The notes: a model not told the origin generated them from the sequence alone. DNA of 64,000 nucleotides from Bacillus sp. REN10 (GCF_016820555.1 NZ_JADHDW010000006.1:62001-126000); one strand, 5' to 3'. Shown: positions 39,649-55,874, numbered from the stretch's first letter. Made by a program: numbers and translations.

Positions 39649-40642
39649 AGTAAAAGAAGCGGCTGAGTTATTAATAAATAATGAAGTTGTAGCTTTTCCG
39701 ACAGAAACGGTCTATGGTTTAGGAGCGAATGCTTGCTCAAATGAAGCCACAGCTAAAATTTTTGCAGCAAAGGGCCGGCCAAGTGACAATCCGCTTATTG
39801 TTCACATCGCTGATCAGCAGCAATTGCAACAGCTGGTGGAACAAATACCAAGCCAAGCTGACAAGTTAATGACGGCGTTTTGGCCTGGGCCATTGACGCT
39901 TATTTTTAAGAAAAAACAAGGAGTGCTTGCGGACAATGTTACGGCTGGATTAGAAACAGTGGCCATTCGCATGCCGGATCATCCGCTTGCTCTGCAGCTG
40001 ATTCGCGCGTCACAGTTGCCATTAGCGGCTCCGAGTGCCAATCGTTCGGGCAAACCAAGTCCGACTTCAGCGAAGCATGTATTAGATGATTTGGATGGCC
40101 AAGTAGCGGGAATTCTTGACGGCGGTGAAACGGGTGTGGGGGTTGAGTCCACAGTGGTAGATTGCACGACAGAAATTCCTGTGATTTTGCGACCGGGCGG
40201 CATTACGAAGGAGGAGCTTGAAGCTGTTGTTGGCGAAGTCCTTCTTGATCCCGCATTAAAAAATGTGAACGAACGCCCGAAATCTCCGGGAATGAAATAT
40301 AAGCACTATGCGCCGAATGCACCGATGATTTTACTAGATGGCAGCCGTGAATGGATTCAGCAGCAAATCAATGACGAGCGGGCCCAAGGCAAAAAAGTCG
40401 GTTTGTTAACAACGGAAGAAGACGCATCGTTCTACGAGGCAGATACGATTTTGCCATGCGGCAGCCGCCTCGATTTAACGACAGTCGCCCACTCGCTGTA
40501 TGATGTTCTTCGTGCTTTTAATGACATGAAGGTAGAGGTGATTTTTTCCGAAGTCTTTCCGTATGAAGGCGTGGGGCTTGCGGTGATGAATCGATTAGAA
40601 AAAGCCGCTTCCCACCAGTGGCGCAAACAGAAAGAAAGCTAA
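39590..40642 (+). CDS. ywlC: Threonylcarbamoyl-AMP synthase
   Basis: 350-residue TsaC/Sua5 enzyme that makes the precursor of t6A at position 37 of ANN-decoding tRNAs. The YrdC domain (~1-210) shows FPTETVYGLGANA, KGRPSDNPLIVHI and SANRSGKPSPT. The C-terminal Sua5 domain follows the linker SPGMKYKHYAPNAP, as in the long form. ATG at 39590 behind AAAAAGGTGAG. Its 5' end overlaps the DnaA-box cluster. Confidence 0.95.
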   Translation: MKTVYWDVDKNVDDDHIYPQVKEAAELLINNEVVAFPTETVYGLGANACSNEATAKIFAAKGRPSDNPLIVHIADQQQLQQLVEQIPSQADKLMTAFWPGPLTLIFKKKQGVLADNVTAGLETVAIRMPDHPLALQLIRASQLPLAAPSANRSGKPSPTSAKHVLDDLDGQVAGILDGGETGVGVESTVVDCTTEIPVILRPGGITKEELEAVVGEVLLDPALKNVNERPKSPGMKYKHYAPNAPMILLDGSREWIQQQINDERAQGKKVGLLTTEEDASFYEADTILPCGSRLDLTTVAHSLYDVLRAFNDMKVEVIFSEVFPYEGVGLAVMNRLEKAASHQWRKQKES

Positions 40643-40653
40643 CTCTGATACGA

Positions 40654-40726
40654 AGGGGTCTGGCATCTGAACCTATATTTCTGCAAGTGAGTGAACTATA
40701 GCTGTTCAGTGTCAGGCCTCTTTTTG
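40654..40726 (+). terminator. Terminator after ywlC
   Basis: Long stem: GGGGTCTGGCATCTGAAC pairs imperfectly with GTTCAGTGTCAGGCCTC across a ~30-nt loop, then T5. Confidence 0.65.
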
Positions 40727-40844
40727 CTCGATAAAAATACTTCAACATAGTTAGTTGAAAAAGCAGCAAATAGCATAGTTCTCTTTCTCTTTTGCATATG
40801 TTTGAGAAAAGGCACGTCCAAAAGAGAAGGAAGTGAATGAGAGA

Positions 40845-41387
40845 ATGGGTGAAGTTTTGACATTGACAATGATGGCGTTAGCTTTAGGAATGGATGCTTT
40901 TTCAGCTAGTTTAAGTCTCGGGATGGCCTCGATTCGATTGAAGTGGATCTTTTACATAGGGATCGCCGTTGGAGCCCTGCATGTTGGATTTCCGCTTATT
41001 GGAATGGCAGCAGGAAGAATACTCTCTCATACGTTCGGAGAAATTGCTCATACGGTGGGCGGAATTTTATTAATGATCGCGGGTATTCAAATGATATTAT
41101 CTGTACTAAAAAAGGAAGAGGAGGAACGATCGATTCCATCCGGATGGAGTTTACTGTTGTTTGCTATCGTTGTTAGTCTCGATAGTTTTTCAGTTGGGTT
41201 AACTCTTGGGATTTATGGCGCACGAGCGATTGTTGTATTATCTCTTTTCGGTGGGATTGCTGCTGCATTAACTTGGAGCGGGCTGTTAATCGGCAAAAAA
41301 ACGAAAGGATTGCTTGGCCCCTATAGCGAAGCATTTGGCGGATGCATCTTATTAATATTCGGAATGAAATTATTATTTCCGATCTAA
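40845..41387 (+). CDS. mntP: Manganese efflux pump MntP
   Basis: 180-residue inner-membrane exporter with six predicted helices in two homologous halves. The conserved Asp residues are in ALGMDAFSASLSLGM and VVSLDSFSVGLTLG, the pseudo-symmetric cation-binding motifs of the family. The frame opens with GTG at 40833, but AAGGAAG touches it; the ATG at 40845 is better spaced. The homologue in B. subtilis (YwlD) is induced by manganese through MntR or a yybP-ykoY riboswitch; I see neither signature clearly here. Confidence 0.92.
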   Translation: MGEVLTLTMMALALGMDAFSASLSLGMASIRLKWIFYIGIAVGALHVGFPLIGMAAGRILSHTFGEIAHTVGGILLMIAGIQMILSVLKKEEEERSIPSGWSLLLFAIVVSLDSFSVGLTLGIYGARAIVVLSLFGGIAAALTWSGLLIGKKTKGLLGPYSEAFGGCILLIFGMKLLFPI

Positions 41388-41544
41388 AGATAGAAATGGT
41401 GATTTTTCACTCGTTGAATGGAATGAAAAAATGTATAAAACGAACGTTTGTGTTTATTAAAAAGAAGCTTAGATCTTTTTTCCCTCTTTGGACAAAATCT
41501 TATATAATAGGAGAAAAGGTAGTGAAGAAGAGAGGGATATAAAG

Positions 41545-41985
41545 GTGAAGGTTCTATTTATATGCACAGGAAACACGTGTAGAAGTCCAATGGCTGAAGC
41601 GCTGTTAAAGCATAAGCGTCCTCAATGGGAAGTAAAATCAGCAGGGATCTTTGCTGCAGATGGGAGTGTGGCATCCGAGCATACAAGACATGTATTGGCA
41701 GAACAAAATATTCCGATCAATCATATTTCCCAATCAATATCAAAAGAATTAGTTCATTGGGCGGACATTATTTTGACGATGACCGTTTCTCATGAACAGA
41801 TGCTTCTCTCTTATTTTCCGGAATTAACGGCGAAAACTCATGTGTTGAAGCGCTATGTCACTGGAAGTTCGGGGGATGTTCAAGATCCGTTTGGCGGTTC
41901 GCTTGAACAGTATCGCTCCACCTATAAAGAGTTAGATCAATTGATTGATCAGTTCATTGAACATCTGCCCAGCGAGCTAGAATAG
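41545..41985 (+). CDS. ywlE: Protein-arginine phosphatase YwlE
   Basis: 146-residue low-molecular-weight phosphatase fold. The P-loop is CTGNTCRS with nucleophile Cys7, and Thr11 is the residue that gives arginine-phosphate preference in B. subtilis YwlE. The general acid Asp is in [12 protein letters not shown]. It reverses McsB-mediated arginine phosphorylation of proteins marked for ClpCP. The start is GTG at 41545 with GAGAGGGA upstream; in-frame codons from 41488 are rejected because they run through a TATAAT at 41503. Confidence 0.94.
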   Translation: MKVLFICTGNTCRSPMAEALLKHKRPQWEVKSAGIFAADGSVASEHTRHVLAEQNIPINHISQSISKELVHWADIILTMTVSHEQMLLSYFPELTAKTHVLKRYVTGSSGDVQDPFGGSLEQYRSTYKELDQLIDQFIEHLPSELE

Positions 41986-42008
41986 TGTCTATTCAGGAAG
42001 GAGCAACT

Positions 42009-43298
42009 ATGGAAAAGCATAATCAGGCATCATTTGGCATAAGAAAGAAACTAGTGTTAATCGTTACAGCTTTAGCCATTATTACTTATACCACAAGCGG
42101 TTTTTTTATTTATTACTTATACCCGATGTTTTTTTCTGGCATGAACGAAGTGCTGTTTACAGTCGTTACTTTATTAATGGGAATTATGTGGTCTGGTATT
42201 CTTGCTTATATTGTTGCAGGCTATTTTGTCAAACCGTTGCAGCGGTTAGAAGCAGCTGCACTTGAAGCGGCTACTGGCAATATTGAACAAGATGTCGAGT
42301 TGCCGAATAGCCAAGATGAAATTCGTTCATTAGCGCAAGCCTTTAATAAGATGCTCGCTAATTTAAGAGAAATGGTTCACAGTATTGATAACAACTTTGC
42401 CCTGACAAATGAAAGTGTGCAGCTCATTTCGCAACAAGCGGCGACCGCTTCGCAAAAGGCGGAAGAGATTTTTCGCACAGTAGATGAGATTTCAGCCGGG
42501 GCTGAAAATTCAGCCATCGCGATTCAATCGACCGCGGAATCGGTAGAGGATGTGACACATTTAGCGGGAGAGGTGCAGCGAAAAGCGCAAGCATCCGCTG
42601 TTCAGGCAGAAGAAATGGTTCGTGATCTTCAAGAAAGCAAGGAAGTATTTGAATCGCTTATTTCAGGGATGGAAAGAGTATCCTATGAAAATGAACATTC
42701 GTTGCGGGCGGTGCGAGGATTAGAAGAAAATGCTCGTAAAGTCGGAGATATTATTCAATTGGTAGGGGCGATTGCCGAGCAAACGAACTTGTTGGCGTTA
42801 AACGCGTCCATTGAAGCAGCGCGAGCCGGTGAACATGGGAAAGGATTTGCTGTCGTGGCAGAAGAAGTTCGCAAGCTAGCGGATGAGAGCGGGAAAGCTG
42901 TCCAAGGAACTTCTGAGCTGATTCAACAAATGCAGCAGCAAGTGGATCAAGTGGTGCAGCAAATTTCCTCTCAAGTGGAAAGTGTGACTGATGAAGTGCA
43001 GAAAGGCTCACAAGCGAATGCAGCCATTGAGATGATGACGGACAAAATTCTTGTTGTGGCCGAAGATGTGCACACCATTGCCGCTTTAGTGGATCAGCAA
43101 ATGGAAAGCATTGAATTGACATCTAGGCAGTCCCAAGAAGTAGCGGCTATTGCTGAAGAAACGTCAGCAGGCGCGTTAGAAGTCACACGGGCGACAAAAG
43201 ATCAAACGAAAGTGATGAGCCAGATTGAAGAAGTCATCTTACAGCTGAAAGCGCAAGCGGATGAATTAAAGTCAACGATTACTCGTTTTCGTTTGTAA
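42009..43298 (+). CDS. Methyl-accepting chemotaxis protein without a large sensor domain
   Basis: 429 residues. Two membrane helices (~17-41 and ~47-72) are joined by only a few residues, so there is no extracellular ligand domain. A HAMP linker follows ([19 protein letters not shown]), then the coiled-coil signalling domain with the CheA/CheW-contact tip [21 protein letters not shown]. It may sense membrane state or internal signals. AAGGAG six bases upstream of ATG 42009 fixes the start; a GTG at 41985 overlapping the ywlE stop lacks one. It is inserted between ywlE and rpiB, neighbours in B. subtilis. Confidence 0.92.
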   Translation: MEKHNQASFGIRKKLVLIVTALAIITYTTSGFFIYYLYPMFFSGMNEVLFTVVTLLMGIMWSGILAYIVAGYFVKPLQRLEAAALEAATGNIEQDVELPNSQDEIRSLAQAFNKMLANLREMVHSIDNNFALTNESVQLISQQAATASQKAEEIFRTVDEISAGAENSAIAIQSTAESVEDVTHLAGEVQRKAQASAVQAEEMVRDLQESKEVFESLISGMERVSYENEHSLRAVRGLEENARKVGDIIQLVGAIAEQTNLLALNASIEAARAGEHGKGFAVVAEEVRKLADESGKAVQGTSELIQQMQQQVDQVVQQISSQVESVTDEVQKGSQANAAIEMMTDKILVVAEDVHTIAALVDQQMESIELTSRQSQEVAAIAEETSAGALEVTRATKDQTKVMSQIEEVILQLKAQADELKSTITRFRL

Positions 43299-43376
43299 TA
43301 GCGTGTCGCGCTCTTGCTCGAGCTATCGTTCTGTGACACAATAAAAGAAAGCACGTATTGGAAAGGGGATTGTATG

Positions 43377-43817
43377 ATGAAAGTAGCTATTGCTTCGGAT
43401 CATGGTGGAGTAAATATTCGCAAGGAAATAACGAATTTATTAGAAGAGCTTGGCATTGAATTTGAGGATTTTGGCTGTGACTGCCAAACATCTGTGGATT
43501 ATCCAGATTATGCACTTCCAGTAGCGGAAAAGGTCGCAAACGGTGAATTTGACCGTGGGATTCTAATTTGTGGAACAGGAATTGGCATGAGCATTGCGGC
43601 GAACAAAGTAAAAGGTATTCGCTGTGCGCTTGTTCACGACTTATTCAGCGCTAAAGCAACGAGAGAACATAATGACAGCAATATGCTGGCGATGGGAGAA
43701 CGCGTCATCGGCCCTGGGCTAGCTCGTGAAATCGCTAAAGTTTGGTTAACGACAGAATATGAAGGCGGTCGTCATGAAAACCGCGTCGGCAAAATTAAAG
43801 CGTACGAACAACAATAA
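43377..43817 (+). CDS. rpiB: Ribose-5-phosphate isomerase B
   Basis: 146-residue RpiB/LacA-type isomerase linking ribose 5-phosphate and ribulose 5-phosphate. Motifs MKVAIASDHGG, the catalytic Cys in ILICGTGIGMSIAANK, and HNDSNMLAMGERV with phosphate-binding Arg residues. Adjacent ATG codons lie at 43374 and 43377 after AAAGGGG; 43377 is chosen for spacing. It is followed 17 bp later by ywlG. Confidence 0.93.
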   Translation: MKVAIASDHGGVNIRKEITNLLEELGIEFEDFGCDCQTSVDYPDYALPVAEKVANGEFDRGILICGTGIGMSIAANKVKGIRCALVHDLFSAKATREHNDSNMLAMGERVIGPGLAREIAKVWLTTEYEGGRHENRVGKIKAYEQQ

Positions 43818-43833
43818 GACGAGGTGACAAGCG

Positions 43834-44406
43834 ATGTTGTTAGAACAGTGGGAACAGGATTTGCACCAGCTTTTACAAGAATTTCAGCAACAAGCGAATC
43901 TTCATCCAGGTCAAGTCGTTGTCGTCGGCTGCTCTACTTCTGAGATTGCTGGCGAAAAAATTGGCACAGCAGGCACATTAGACATTGCTGAAATGGTATA
44001 TCGTCAAGTGAAAACATGGGCGGACGAGCATGGTGTTCATCTGGCCTTTCAATGTTGTGAACATTTAAATCGCGCCCTAGTCGTTGATCGAGAACTACTA
44101 GAACGCGCGGCTCTTGAGGAAGTAGCTGTTATCCCCGTTCGGCAAGCGGGCGGTTCTATGGCAGCCTATGCTTATGCGCAACAATCTAACCGTGTAGTTG
44201 TCGAGTATATTAAAGCGGATGCGGGCATTGATATTGGCGATACGCTGATCGGTATGCATTTAAAACATGTTGCGGTTCCACTGCGTGCAAGCGTGAAACA
44301 AGTAGGACATGCTCACGTCACCATGGCGAAAACGCGACCGAAGTTAATTGGCGGTGCACGAGCAGTTTATGAAAAAACGAATATAAACGAAAGTTGTACT
44401 AGCTAA
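43834..44406 (+). CDS. ywlG: UPF0340 family protein YwlG
   Basis: 190-residue conserved protein of the TIGR01440/UPF0340 family, function unknown. Conserved parts are [38 protein letters not shown] and [19 protein letters not shown]. It consistently sits between rpiB and glyA in Bacillaceae. GACGAGGTGA precedes the ATG at 43834; a terminator follows. Confidence 0.9.
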   Translation: MLLEQWEQDLHQLLQEFQQQANLHPGQVVVVGCSTSEIAGEKIGTAGTLDIAEMVYRQVKTWADEHGVHLAFQCCEHLNRALVVDRELLERAALEEVAVIPVRQAGGSMAAYAYAQQSNRVVVEYIKADAGIDIGDTLIGMHLKHVAVPLRASVKQVGHAHVTMAKTRPKLIGGARAVYEKTNINESCTS

Positions 44407-44415
44407 TGTTAGGAA

Positions 44416-44450
44416 ATGACCGGCTTTTTTTAGGAAAGTCGGTTATTTTT
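44416..44450 (+). terminator. Terminator after ywlG
   Basis: ATGACCGGC / GTCGGTTAT stem with wobble pairs, then T5. Confidence 0.65.
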
Positions 44451-44570
44451 ATAAAAAAATTCGTTAATTCATTTGAAAGATTGAAAAAACATGGTAGAAT
44501 GTAAGAGAATTTATAAAGGTACTACATACAGTTGGAAAAAATAAGTCCTATACTCGGAAGGGGATTGAAA

Positions 44571-45806
44571 ATGAGCAAACTTCAAGTTCAAGATGCAGCA
44601 GTTTTTGCAGCGATCCAAGATGAATTAAAACGTCAACAAACGAAAATCGAGTTAATTGCTTCTGAAAACTTTGTTAGTGAAGCCGTGATGGAAGCACAAG
44701 GTTCTGTATTAACGAATAAATATGCGGAAGGTTATCCGGCGAAGCGTTACTACGGCGGCTGTGAGCATGTAGATGTTGTGGAAAATTTAGCTCGTGACCG
44801 TGCGAAAGAAATTTTCGGCGCTGAGCATGCGAACGTGCAGCCTCATTCTGGCGCACAAGCGAACATGGCTGTTTATTTCACGATTTTAGAACATGGCGAT
44901 ACAGTTCTTGGGATGAATCTTTCTCACGGAGGCCATTTAACACACGGTAGCCCAGTAAACTTCAGCGGTGTGCAATATAACTTCATCGAGTATGGCGTCG
45001 ATAAAGATACACAAATGATCGATTATGAAGATGTGCGTCAAAAAGCTATCGACAACAAGCCAAAATTAATCGTTGCCGGTGCGAGCGCTTATCCTCGCGC
45101 GATTGATTTCGCAAAATTCCGTGAAATCGCTGATGAGGTAGGCGCTTACTTAATGGTTGATATGGCGCATATTGCTGGCCTTGTTGCAGCAGGTCTTCAT
45201 CAAAATCCGGTACCATATGCCGATTTCGTCACAACAACGACTCATAAAACACTTCGCGGTCCTCGCGGCGGTATGATTCTTTGTAAAGAAGAGTTTGCGA
45301 AGAAAATCGACAAAGCGATTTTCCCTGGTATCCAAGGTGGTCCATTAATGCATGTCATCTCAGCGAAAGCTGTAGCATTTGGCGAAGCTTTAGATCCAAG
45401 CTTTAAAGAATATGCACAAAACATTATCGACAATGCGAAGCGTTTAGGTGAAGGGCTAGCAAAAGAAGGCATCCAGCTTGTATCAGGCGGCACGGATAAC
45501 CACCTTTTATTAATCGACCTGCAATCTCTTGGCTTAACAGGAAAAGTAGCGGAACATGTACTTGATGAAGTCGGTATCACAGCCAATAAAAACACGATCC
45601 CATTTGATCCGCAAAGCCCGTTTGTTACAAGCGGTATTCGTATCGGAACAGCAGCGGTCACTTCTCGCGGCTTTGATTTAGAAGCAATGGACGAAGTAGC
45701 TTCTATTATTGCGGACACGTTGAAAAATCACGAAGATGAAGCGACATTACAAAAATCTAGACAGCGTGTAGCAGACTTAACAGCAAAATACCCATTATAT
45801 CAATAA
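44571..45806 (+). CDS. glyA: Serine hydroxymethyltransferase
   Basis: 411-residue PLP enzyme converting serine and tetrahydrofolate to glycine and 5,10-methylene-THF. The Schiff-base Lys lies in [29 protein letters not shown] and [13 protein letters not shown] are the other family blocks. Length fits if translation starts at ATG 44571 (GAAGGGG upstream); the in-frame TTG at 44532 would add 13 unrelated residues. Confidence 0.97.
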   Translation: MSKLQVQDAAVFAAIQDELKRQQTKIELIASENFVSEAVMEAQGSVLTNKYAEGYPAKRYYGGCEHVDVVENLARDRAKEIFGAEHANVQPHSGAQANMAVYFTILEHGDTVLGMNLSHGGHLTHGSPVNFSGVQYNFIEYGVDKDTQMIDYEDVRQKAIDNKPKLIVAGASAYPRAIDFAKFREIADEVGAYLMVDMAHIAGLVAAGLHQNPVPYADFVTTTTHKTLRGPRGGMILCKEEFAKKIDKAIFPGIQGGPLMHVISAKAVAFGEALDPSFKEYAQNIIDNAKRLGEGLAKEGIQLVSGGTDNHLLLIDLQSLGLTGKVAEHVLDEVGITANKNTIPFDPQSPFVTSGIRIGTAAVTSRGFDLEAMDEVASIIADTLKNHEDEATLQKSRQRVADLTAKYPLYQ

Positions 45807-45814
45807 ACACTTTA

Positions 45815-45845
45815 AGCACCCGGTTGTACTCGGGTGTTTTTTTGT
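45815..45845 (+). terminator. Terminator after glyA
   Basis: CACCCG / CGGGTG with an eight-base loop and T7 tract. Confidence 0.8.
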
Positions 45846-45964
45846 ACTATAATAATGAAAAATGTATAAACGCTGTCTGCTGCTTATGCGGTTTTTTTTT
45901 GCCGTTCACGCGATAGCTGCTAATTGAGCATTTTTGGTACATATAAGATAAGGGAGCGATTACT

Positions 45965-46594
45965 TTGGCAAAAGTATATGTGTTTGACCATCCATTAATT
46001 CAGCACAAATTAACAATGATTCGTGATAAAAATACAGGAACAAAAGAATTTCGTGAGCTTGTAGACGAAATTGCCACACTTATGGCGTTTGAAATTACAC
46101 GTGACTTGCCTTTACAAGAAGTTAGCATCGAGACGCCTGTTTGTGAAGCTAATACAAAAGTGTTAGCAGGGAAAAAATTAGGCATTGTCCCGATTTTACG
46201 TGCCGGTATTGGTATGGTAGAAGGGGTATTAAAACTGATTCCTGCAGCGAAAGTGGGACATGTTGGCTTGTATCGTGATCCGAAAACATTAACGCCGGTT
46301 GAATATTATGTGAAGCTTCCTTCCGATGTGGAAGAGCGCGACTTTATCGTTGTTGATCCGATGCTTGCAACGGGAGGTTCCGCTGTTGAAGCGATCAACT
46401 CTTTAAAGAAACGCGGTGCGAAAAACGTGAAATTTATGTGCTTAGTCGCTGCGCCTGAAGGAGTAGAAGCAATGAAAGAAGCGCACCCGGATGTGGATAT
46501 TTACATCGCTGCTTTAGATGAGAAACTAAATGAAAAAGGCTATATTGTACCAGGTTTAGGAGATGCAGGAGACCGCTTGTTCGGAACAAAATAA
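45965..46594 (+). CDS. upp: Uracil phosphoribosyltransferase
   Basis: 209-residue salvage enzyme making UMP from uracil and PRPP. The PRPP loop is [19 protein letters not shown], and the uracil-binding end is [16 protein letters not shown]. The start is TTG at 45965 behind AAGGGAG. It is followed by mnaA after 22 bp, so the two may share a transcript. Confidence 0.97.
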   Translation: MAKVYVFDHPLIQHKLTMIRDKNTGTKEFRELVDEIATLMAFEITRDLPLQEVSIETPVCEANTKVLAGKKLGIVPILRAGIGMVEGVLKLIPAAKVGHVGLYRDPKTLTPVEYYVKLPSDVEERDFIVVDPMLATGGSAVEAINSLKKRGAKNVKFMCLVAAPEGVEAMKEAHPDVDIYIAALDEKLNEKGYIVPGLGDAGDRLFGTK

Positions 46595-46616
46595 TTAAAA
46601 GGTAGGTACATGTAAA

Positions 46617-47756
46617 ATGAATCGCCCAATTAAAGTGATGACGATTTTCGGCACGCGGCCGGAAGCCATTAAAATGGCGCCGCTTGTTCTTGAATTACAA
46701 AAGCACCCGGAACATTTTGAATCAATTGTGACGGTAACAGCCCAACATCGTCAAATGCTGGACCAAGTTCTTGAAATCTTTAACGTAAAACCAGACTACG
46801 ACTTAAATATCATGAAAGATCGCCAAACACTCATTGATGTGACGACGCGTGGGTTAGAAGGTCTAGATCGTGTCATGAAAGAAGTGAAGCCGGATATCGT
46901 GCTTGTTCACGGTGATACGACCACAACGTTTATTGCCAGCTTAGCTGCTTTTTACAACCAAATTGCTGTCGGCCATGTAGAAGCCGGACTGCGCACTTGG
47001 AATAAATACTCTCCATTCCCAGAGGAGATGAATCGCCAGCTGACAGGTGTGATCGCTGACCTTCACTTCTCACCAACAGATCAAGCAGAACGCAATTTGT
47101 TAAATGAAGATAAAAAGGCAGAAACCATTTTCGTCACAGGAAATACAGCGATTGATGCGTTGAAAACAACGGTGAAAGAAGAATATAGCCATGAAGTACT
47201 TGAGCGTATTGGCAATGATCGTCTTGTGCTGATGACAGCTCACCGCCGTGAAAACCTTGGACAGCCGATGCGCAATATGTTCTCAGCAATTAAGCGCCTT
47301 GTACAGGAAAACAGTGACATTCAAGTCGTATATCCAGTGCATTTAAATCCAGCGGTTCGTGAAATTGCTGACGAAATCCTTGGCAATGACCCGCGCATTC
47401 ATTTAATTGAGCCGCTTGATGTCATTGATTTCCATAACTTTGCCTCAAGAGCGCACCTGATTTTAACCGATTCTGGCGGAGTGCAAGAAGAAGCACCGTC
47501 ACTTGGTGTACCGGTTCTTGTGCTGCGTGATACAACCGAGCGTCCAGAAGGAATTGAAGCAGGTACGTTGAAGCTTGCGGGTGTCGAAGAAGAAACGATT
47601 TACCAATTGGCAACAGAACTATTAACGAACGAAGTAGAATACGAGAAAATGGCGAAAGCCTCTAACCCGTATGGTGATGGCGAAGCCTCTCGCCGCATTT
47701 GCGAAGCAATCCGTTACTACTTCAAAGCAACAGATCAAAAACCAGAACGATTCTAA
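46617..47756 (+). CDS. mnaA: UDP-N-acetylglucosamine 2-epimerase
   Basis: 379-residue non-hydrolysing epimerase producing UDP-ManNAc, the linkage-unit sugar of wall teichoic acids. Motifs: IFGTRPEAIKMAPL, VHGDTTTTF, HVEAGLRT and TDSGGVQEEAPSLGVPVLVLRDTTERPE. A GGTAGG lies upstream of the ATG at 46617. In B. subtilis mnaA (yvyH) lies elsewhere; here it separates upp from the atp operon, a layout also found in other Bacillaceae. Confidence 0.96.
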   Translation: MNRPIKVMTIFGTRPEAIKMAPLVLELQKHPEHFESIVTVTAQHRQMLDQVLEIFNVKPDYDLNIMKDRQTLIDVTTRGLEGLDRVMKEVKPDIVLVHGDTTTTFIASLAAFYNQIAVGHVEAGLRTWNKYSPFPEEMNRQLTGVIADLHFSPTDQAERNLLNEDKKAETIFVTGNTAIDALKTTVKEEYSHEVLERIGNDRLVLMTAHRRENLGQPMRNMFSAIKRLVQENSDIQVVYPVHLNPAVREIADEILGNDPRIHLIEPLDVIDFHNFASRAHLILTDSGGVQEEAPSLGVPVLVLRDTTERPEGIEAGTLKLAGVEEETIYQLATELLTNEVEYEKMAKASNPYGDGEASRRICEAIRYYFKATDQKPERF

Positions 47757-47767
47757 CTTTAAACTTC

Positions 47768-47798
47768 AGCCAGCTGATCATCTTTCAGCTGGCTTTTT
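47768..47798 (+). terminator. Terminator after mnaA
   Basis: Perfect 9-bp stem AGCCAGCTG / CAGCTGGCT followed by T5. Confidence 0.87.
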
Positions 47799-47986
47799 CA
47801 TCTGGAAAAAATAAAAGTCGAAAAAAACTCCTGACCATTATTTATGTTAAAAAGAATGTTCGGAAATAGCGATGGAAAAAAGTCGCGTTTCTTCTATATT
47901 ATAAGAAAAACTTATAACAATCCCTAATTTTTGATCATTTTGTGAAAAATCCGTTACAAATTGTGATCTTTTTCACTCTAAACACA

Positions 47987-48015
47987 TTGACATTGAAAAA
48001 CCCCTATTGTATGCT
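47987..48015 (+). promoter_or_regulatory. atp operon promoter
   Basis: TTGACA, 17 bp, TATGCT. It is the best promoter in the 341-bp gap between mnaA and atpZ; the rest of that gap is AT-rich without other recognised signals apart from the mnaA terminator and the palindrome at 48038. Confidence 0.7.
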
Positions 48016-48037
48016 AACAAAGGGTAAGGAACAAACC

Positions 48038-48057
48038 ATTGTAAACGTTTTTGCAAT
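48038..48057 (+). promoter_or_regulatory. Cre-like palindrome in atp leader
   Basis: ATTGTAAACGTTTTTGCAAT has a good left cre half (TGTAAACG) and nearly mirror-image ends, but its right half is shifted by two bases from the cre consensus. It lies about 20-40 bp after the predicted transcription start. Confidence 0.3.
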
Positions 48058-48097
48058 GTCAATCAAGTAAACCATTCGAGAGATGAGGTGTTTTCGC

Positions 48098-48313
48098 GTG
48101 AAACGAAAAAGCCCTTTCCGAGCAATGGCCTTGTACAGTTCCATTCTAGCGCAGCTCACCGGTTCGATCCTCATTGGACTATTCGCCGGACGCTGGCTTG
48201 ACGGAAAATGGAACACCGACCCACTTTGTATGATTATTGGACTGCTATTGGGTTTAACCATTGGCATTTTTTTAATGTTCCAATCAGTCCGCTATTTTAA
48301 TTCGGGAGATTAA
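48098..48313 (+). CDS. atpZ: AtpZ/AtpI family protein
   Basis: 71-residue membrane protein with two hydrophobic segments (SSILAQLTGSILIGLFAG and CMIIGLLLGLTIGIFLMF). atpZ precedes atpI in many Bacillus atp operons; AtpZ/AtpI have been implicated in magnesium or calcium uptake and c-ring assembly. The start is GTG at 48098, six bases after AGGTG; the in-frame ATG at 48083 lies before that ribosome site. atpI follows after six bases. Confidence 0.88.
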   Translation: MKRKSPFRAMALYSSILAQLTGSILIGLFAGRWLDGKWNTDPLCMIIGLLLGLTIGIFLMFQSVRYFNSGD

Positions 48314-48319
48314 TTTGTT

Positions 48320-48709
48320 ATGCCGGTACTCCAGCACACATTTTCAAGGCACCGAAAGTACATAATCTACTTGCTCTCCATTTTCGTCTTCTGCTGGGGA
48401 ATTACGCCCTATAAGCCTGTATTCGCAGGCCTCATCCTTGGGACAAGCATAAGTTTTTTCAACCATTGGTTAATGGTGCATCGAATGAACCGTTTTAGCG
48501 ATGCAATAGATAAAGGTGAGAAAGCGAAATCACTCGGTACTTTATCTAGAATGGCTTCAGCAGGATTAGCTGCGCTCATTGCTTTGCGCTATCCTGAGCA
48601 CATCCATATCATTTTCACAGTTTTGGGATTAATGACATCCTATATTGTCATTATGATAGATTTTTTCATTCATTTTTTAATAAAAAATAAAACCGGGGAA
48701 GAGAGGTGA
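48320..48709 (+). CDS. atpI: ATP synthase protein I
   Basis: 129-residue membrane protein with about four hydrophobic segments. AtpI assists assembly of the c-ring and is not part of the final enzyme. It has the conserved ILGTSISFFNHWLM segment. ATG at 48320 with GGGAG twelve bases upstream; ends six bases before atpB. Confidence 0.88.
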   Translation: MPVLQHTFSRHRKYIIYLLSIFVFCWGITPYKPVFAGLILGTSISFFNHWLMVHRMNRFSDAIDKGEKAKSLGTLSRMASAGLAALIALRYPEHIHIIFTVLGLMTSYIVIMIDFFIHFLIKNKTGEER

Positions 48710-49441
<732 letters not shown>

Positions 49442-49464
49442 TTATAATTAGTTCATTTTCATGA

Positions 49465-49743
<279 letters not shown>

Positions 49744-49861
49744 TAATTAAAAGATACGACTACCTAGACATTGTTATAAGAAAGGTTGCTACATAAATAA
49801 GCAAGCTTTGTATATGTTTATTAGTTTGGTCGTGAAAGCTCGATCATAAAAATAGCGGAAG

Positions 49862-49947
49862 GTGTTATCTTTAACACTAGAAGCTAAATTATATTTCGGG
49901 ATTTTGTTCCAAATGGCGAAGATCATTCCAAGCGAACCTTCGCCATT
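49862..49947 (+). other. Intercistronic hairpins atpE-atpF
   Basis: The 295-bp gap to the atpF start is unusually long for an atp operon. It holds a GTGTTA/TAACAC hairpin (49863-49876) and a perfect 10-bp stem AATGGCGAAG/CTTCGCCATT (49912-49947) without a T run. These may stabilise the atpE-proximal mRNA or block 3' decay so that subunit c is made in excess. Confidence 0.6.
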
Positions 49948-50002
49948 CCTTTATGTTCAATCTTGAAAAAGCATTTCGTTTAATAGAATCTTCTCTATTT
50001 AA

Positions 50003-51096
<1,094 letters not shown>

Positions 51097-51163
51097 GTTG
51101 TACGTATTTAATTAAACTAAATTGAAATGAGAAAAAAATTTCTCTTTGACCACTAATATATGA

Positions 51164-52684
<1,521 letters not shown>

Positions 52685-52765
52685 TTTTTCGGAATCATTG
52701 AAAGTGGGAAAGGGTCGTGAACGATCCGCCCCTTTCATTACTTCTAACATTAAAAAGGGTGGTGA

Positions 52766-53629
<864 letters not shown>

Positions 53630-53640
53630 TGAAAAGCTAG

Positions 53641-55074
<1,434 letters not shown>

Positions 55075-55093
55075 TAAGGGACCAGGGGGTTAA

Positions 55094-55504
<411 letters not shown>

Positions 55505-55509
55505 TCATC

Positions 55510-55538
55510 AAAAAACCTTCCGTATTCGGAAGGTTTTT
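55510..55538 (+). terminator. Terminator of the atp operon
   Basis: AAACCTTCCG / CGGAAGGTTT with a four-base loop and T5 continuation. Confidence 0.88.
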
Positions 55539-55571
55539 GATGTATCATTAATAACATGGGAGGTGTAGGGC

Positions 55572-55808
55572 ATGGTTTCTGATTTCGGACAAGAGGCATT
55601 GATCAGTATACTGTCTCATATTGTGTTTATTGGTTTGTCTTTTTGGGCGTTACAAGCGGTTAGATATGAACAAATCATCAAGGCAAATCACGTGTTTCAA
55701 GCAAGGCTGTTATTTGTTTTATTATCGATTGCAATCGGATCTGCGGTTAGCAACTTCTTCCTTGATTACTTCTTATGGTCCCGTCAATTGCCCCTGTTAT
55801 TTCAATAA
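55572..55808 (+). CDS. ywzB: DUF1146 family membrane protein YwzB
   Basis: 78-residue protein with two hydrophobic segments (ISILSHIVFIGLSFWALQAV and ARLLFVLLSIAIGSAVSNFFLDYF). The DUF1146 family follows atpC in Bacillaceae; role unknown. ATG at 55572 behind GGGAGGTG. Confidence 0.88.
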   Translation: MVSDFGQEALISILSHIVFIGLSFWALQAVRYEQIIKANHVFQARLLFVLLSIAIGSAVSNFFLDYFLWSRQLPLLFQ

Positions 55809-55846
55809 TTTTTTTCGGAATTTCAATAGATAGTACTTCTTTCACG

Positions 55847-55874
55847 TTGAATTTTTTTGGATTTTGTATATGAT
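55847..55874 (+). promoter_or_regulatory. Promoter before ywmB
   Basis: TTGAAT, 16 bp, TATGAT. It would start the ywmB-murAA transcript. Confidence 0.5.
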
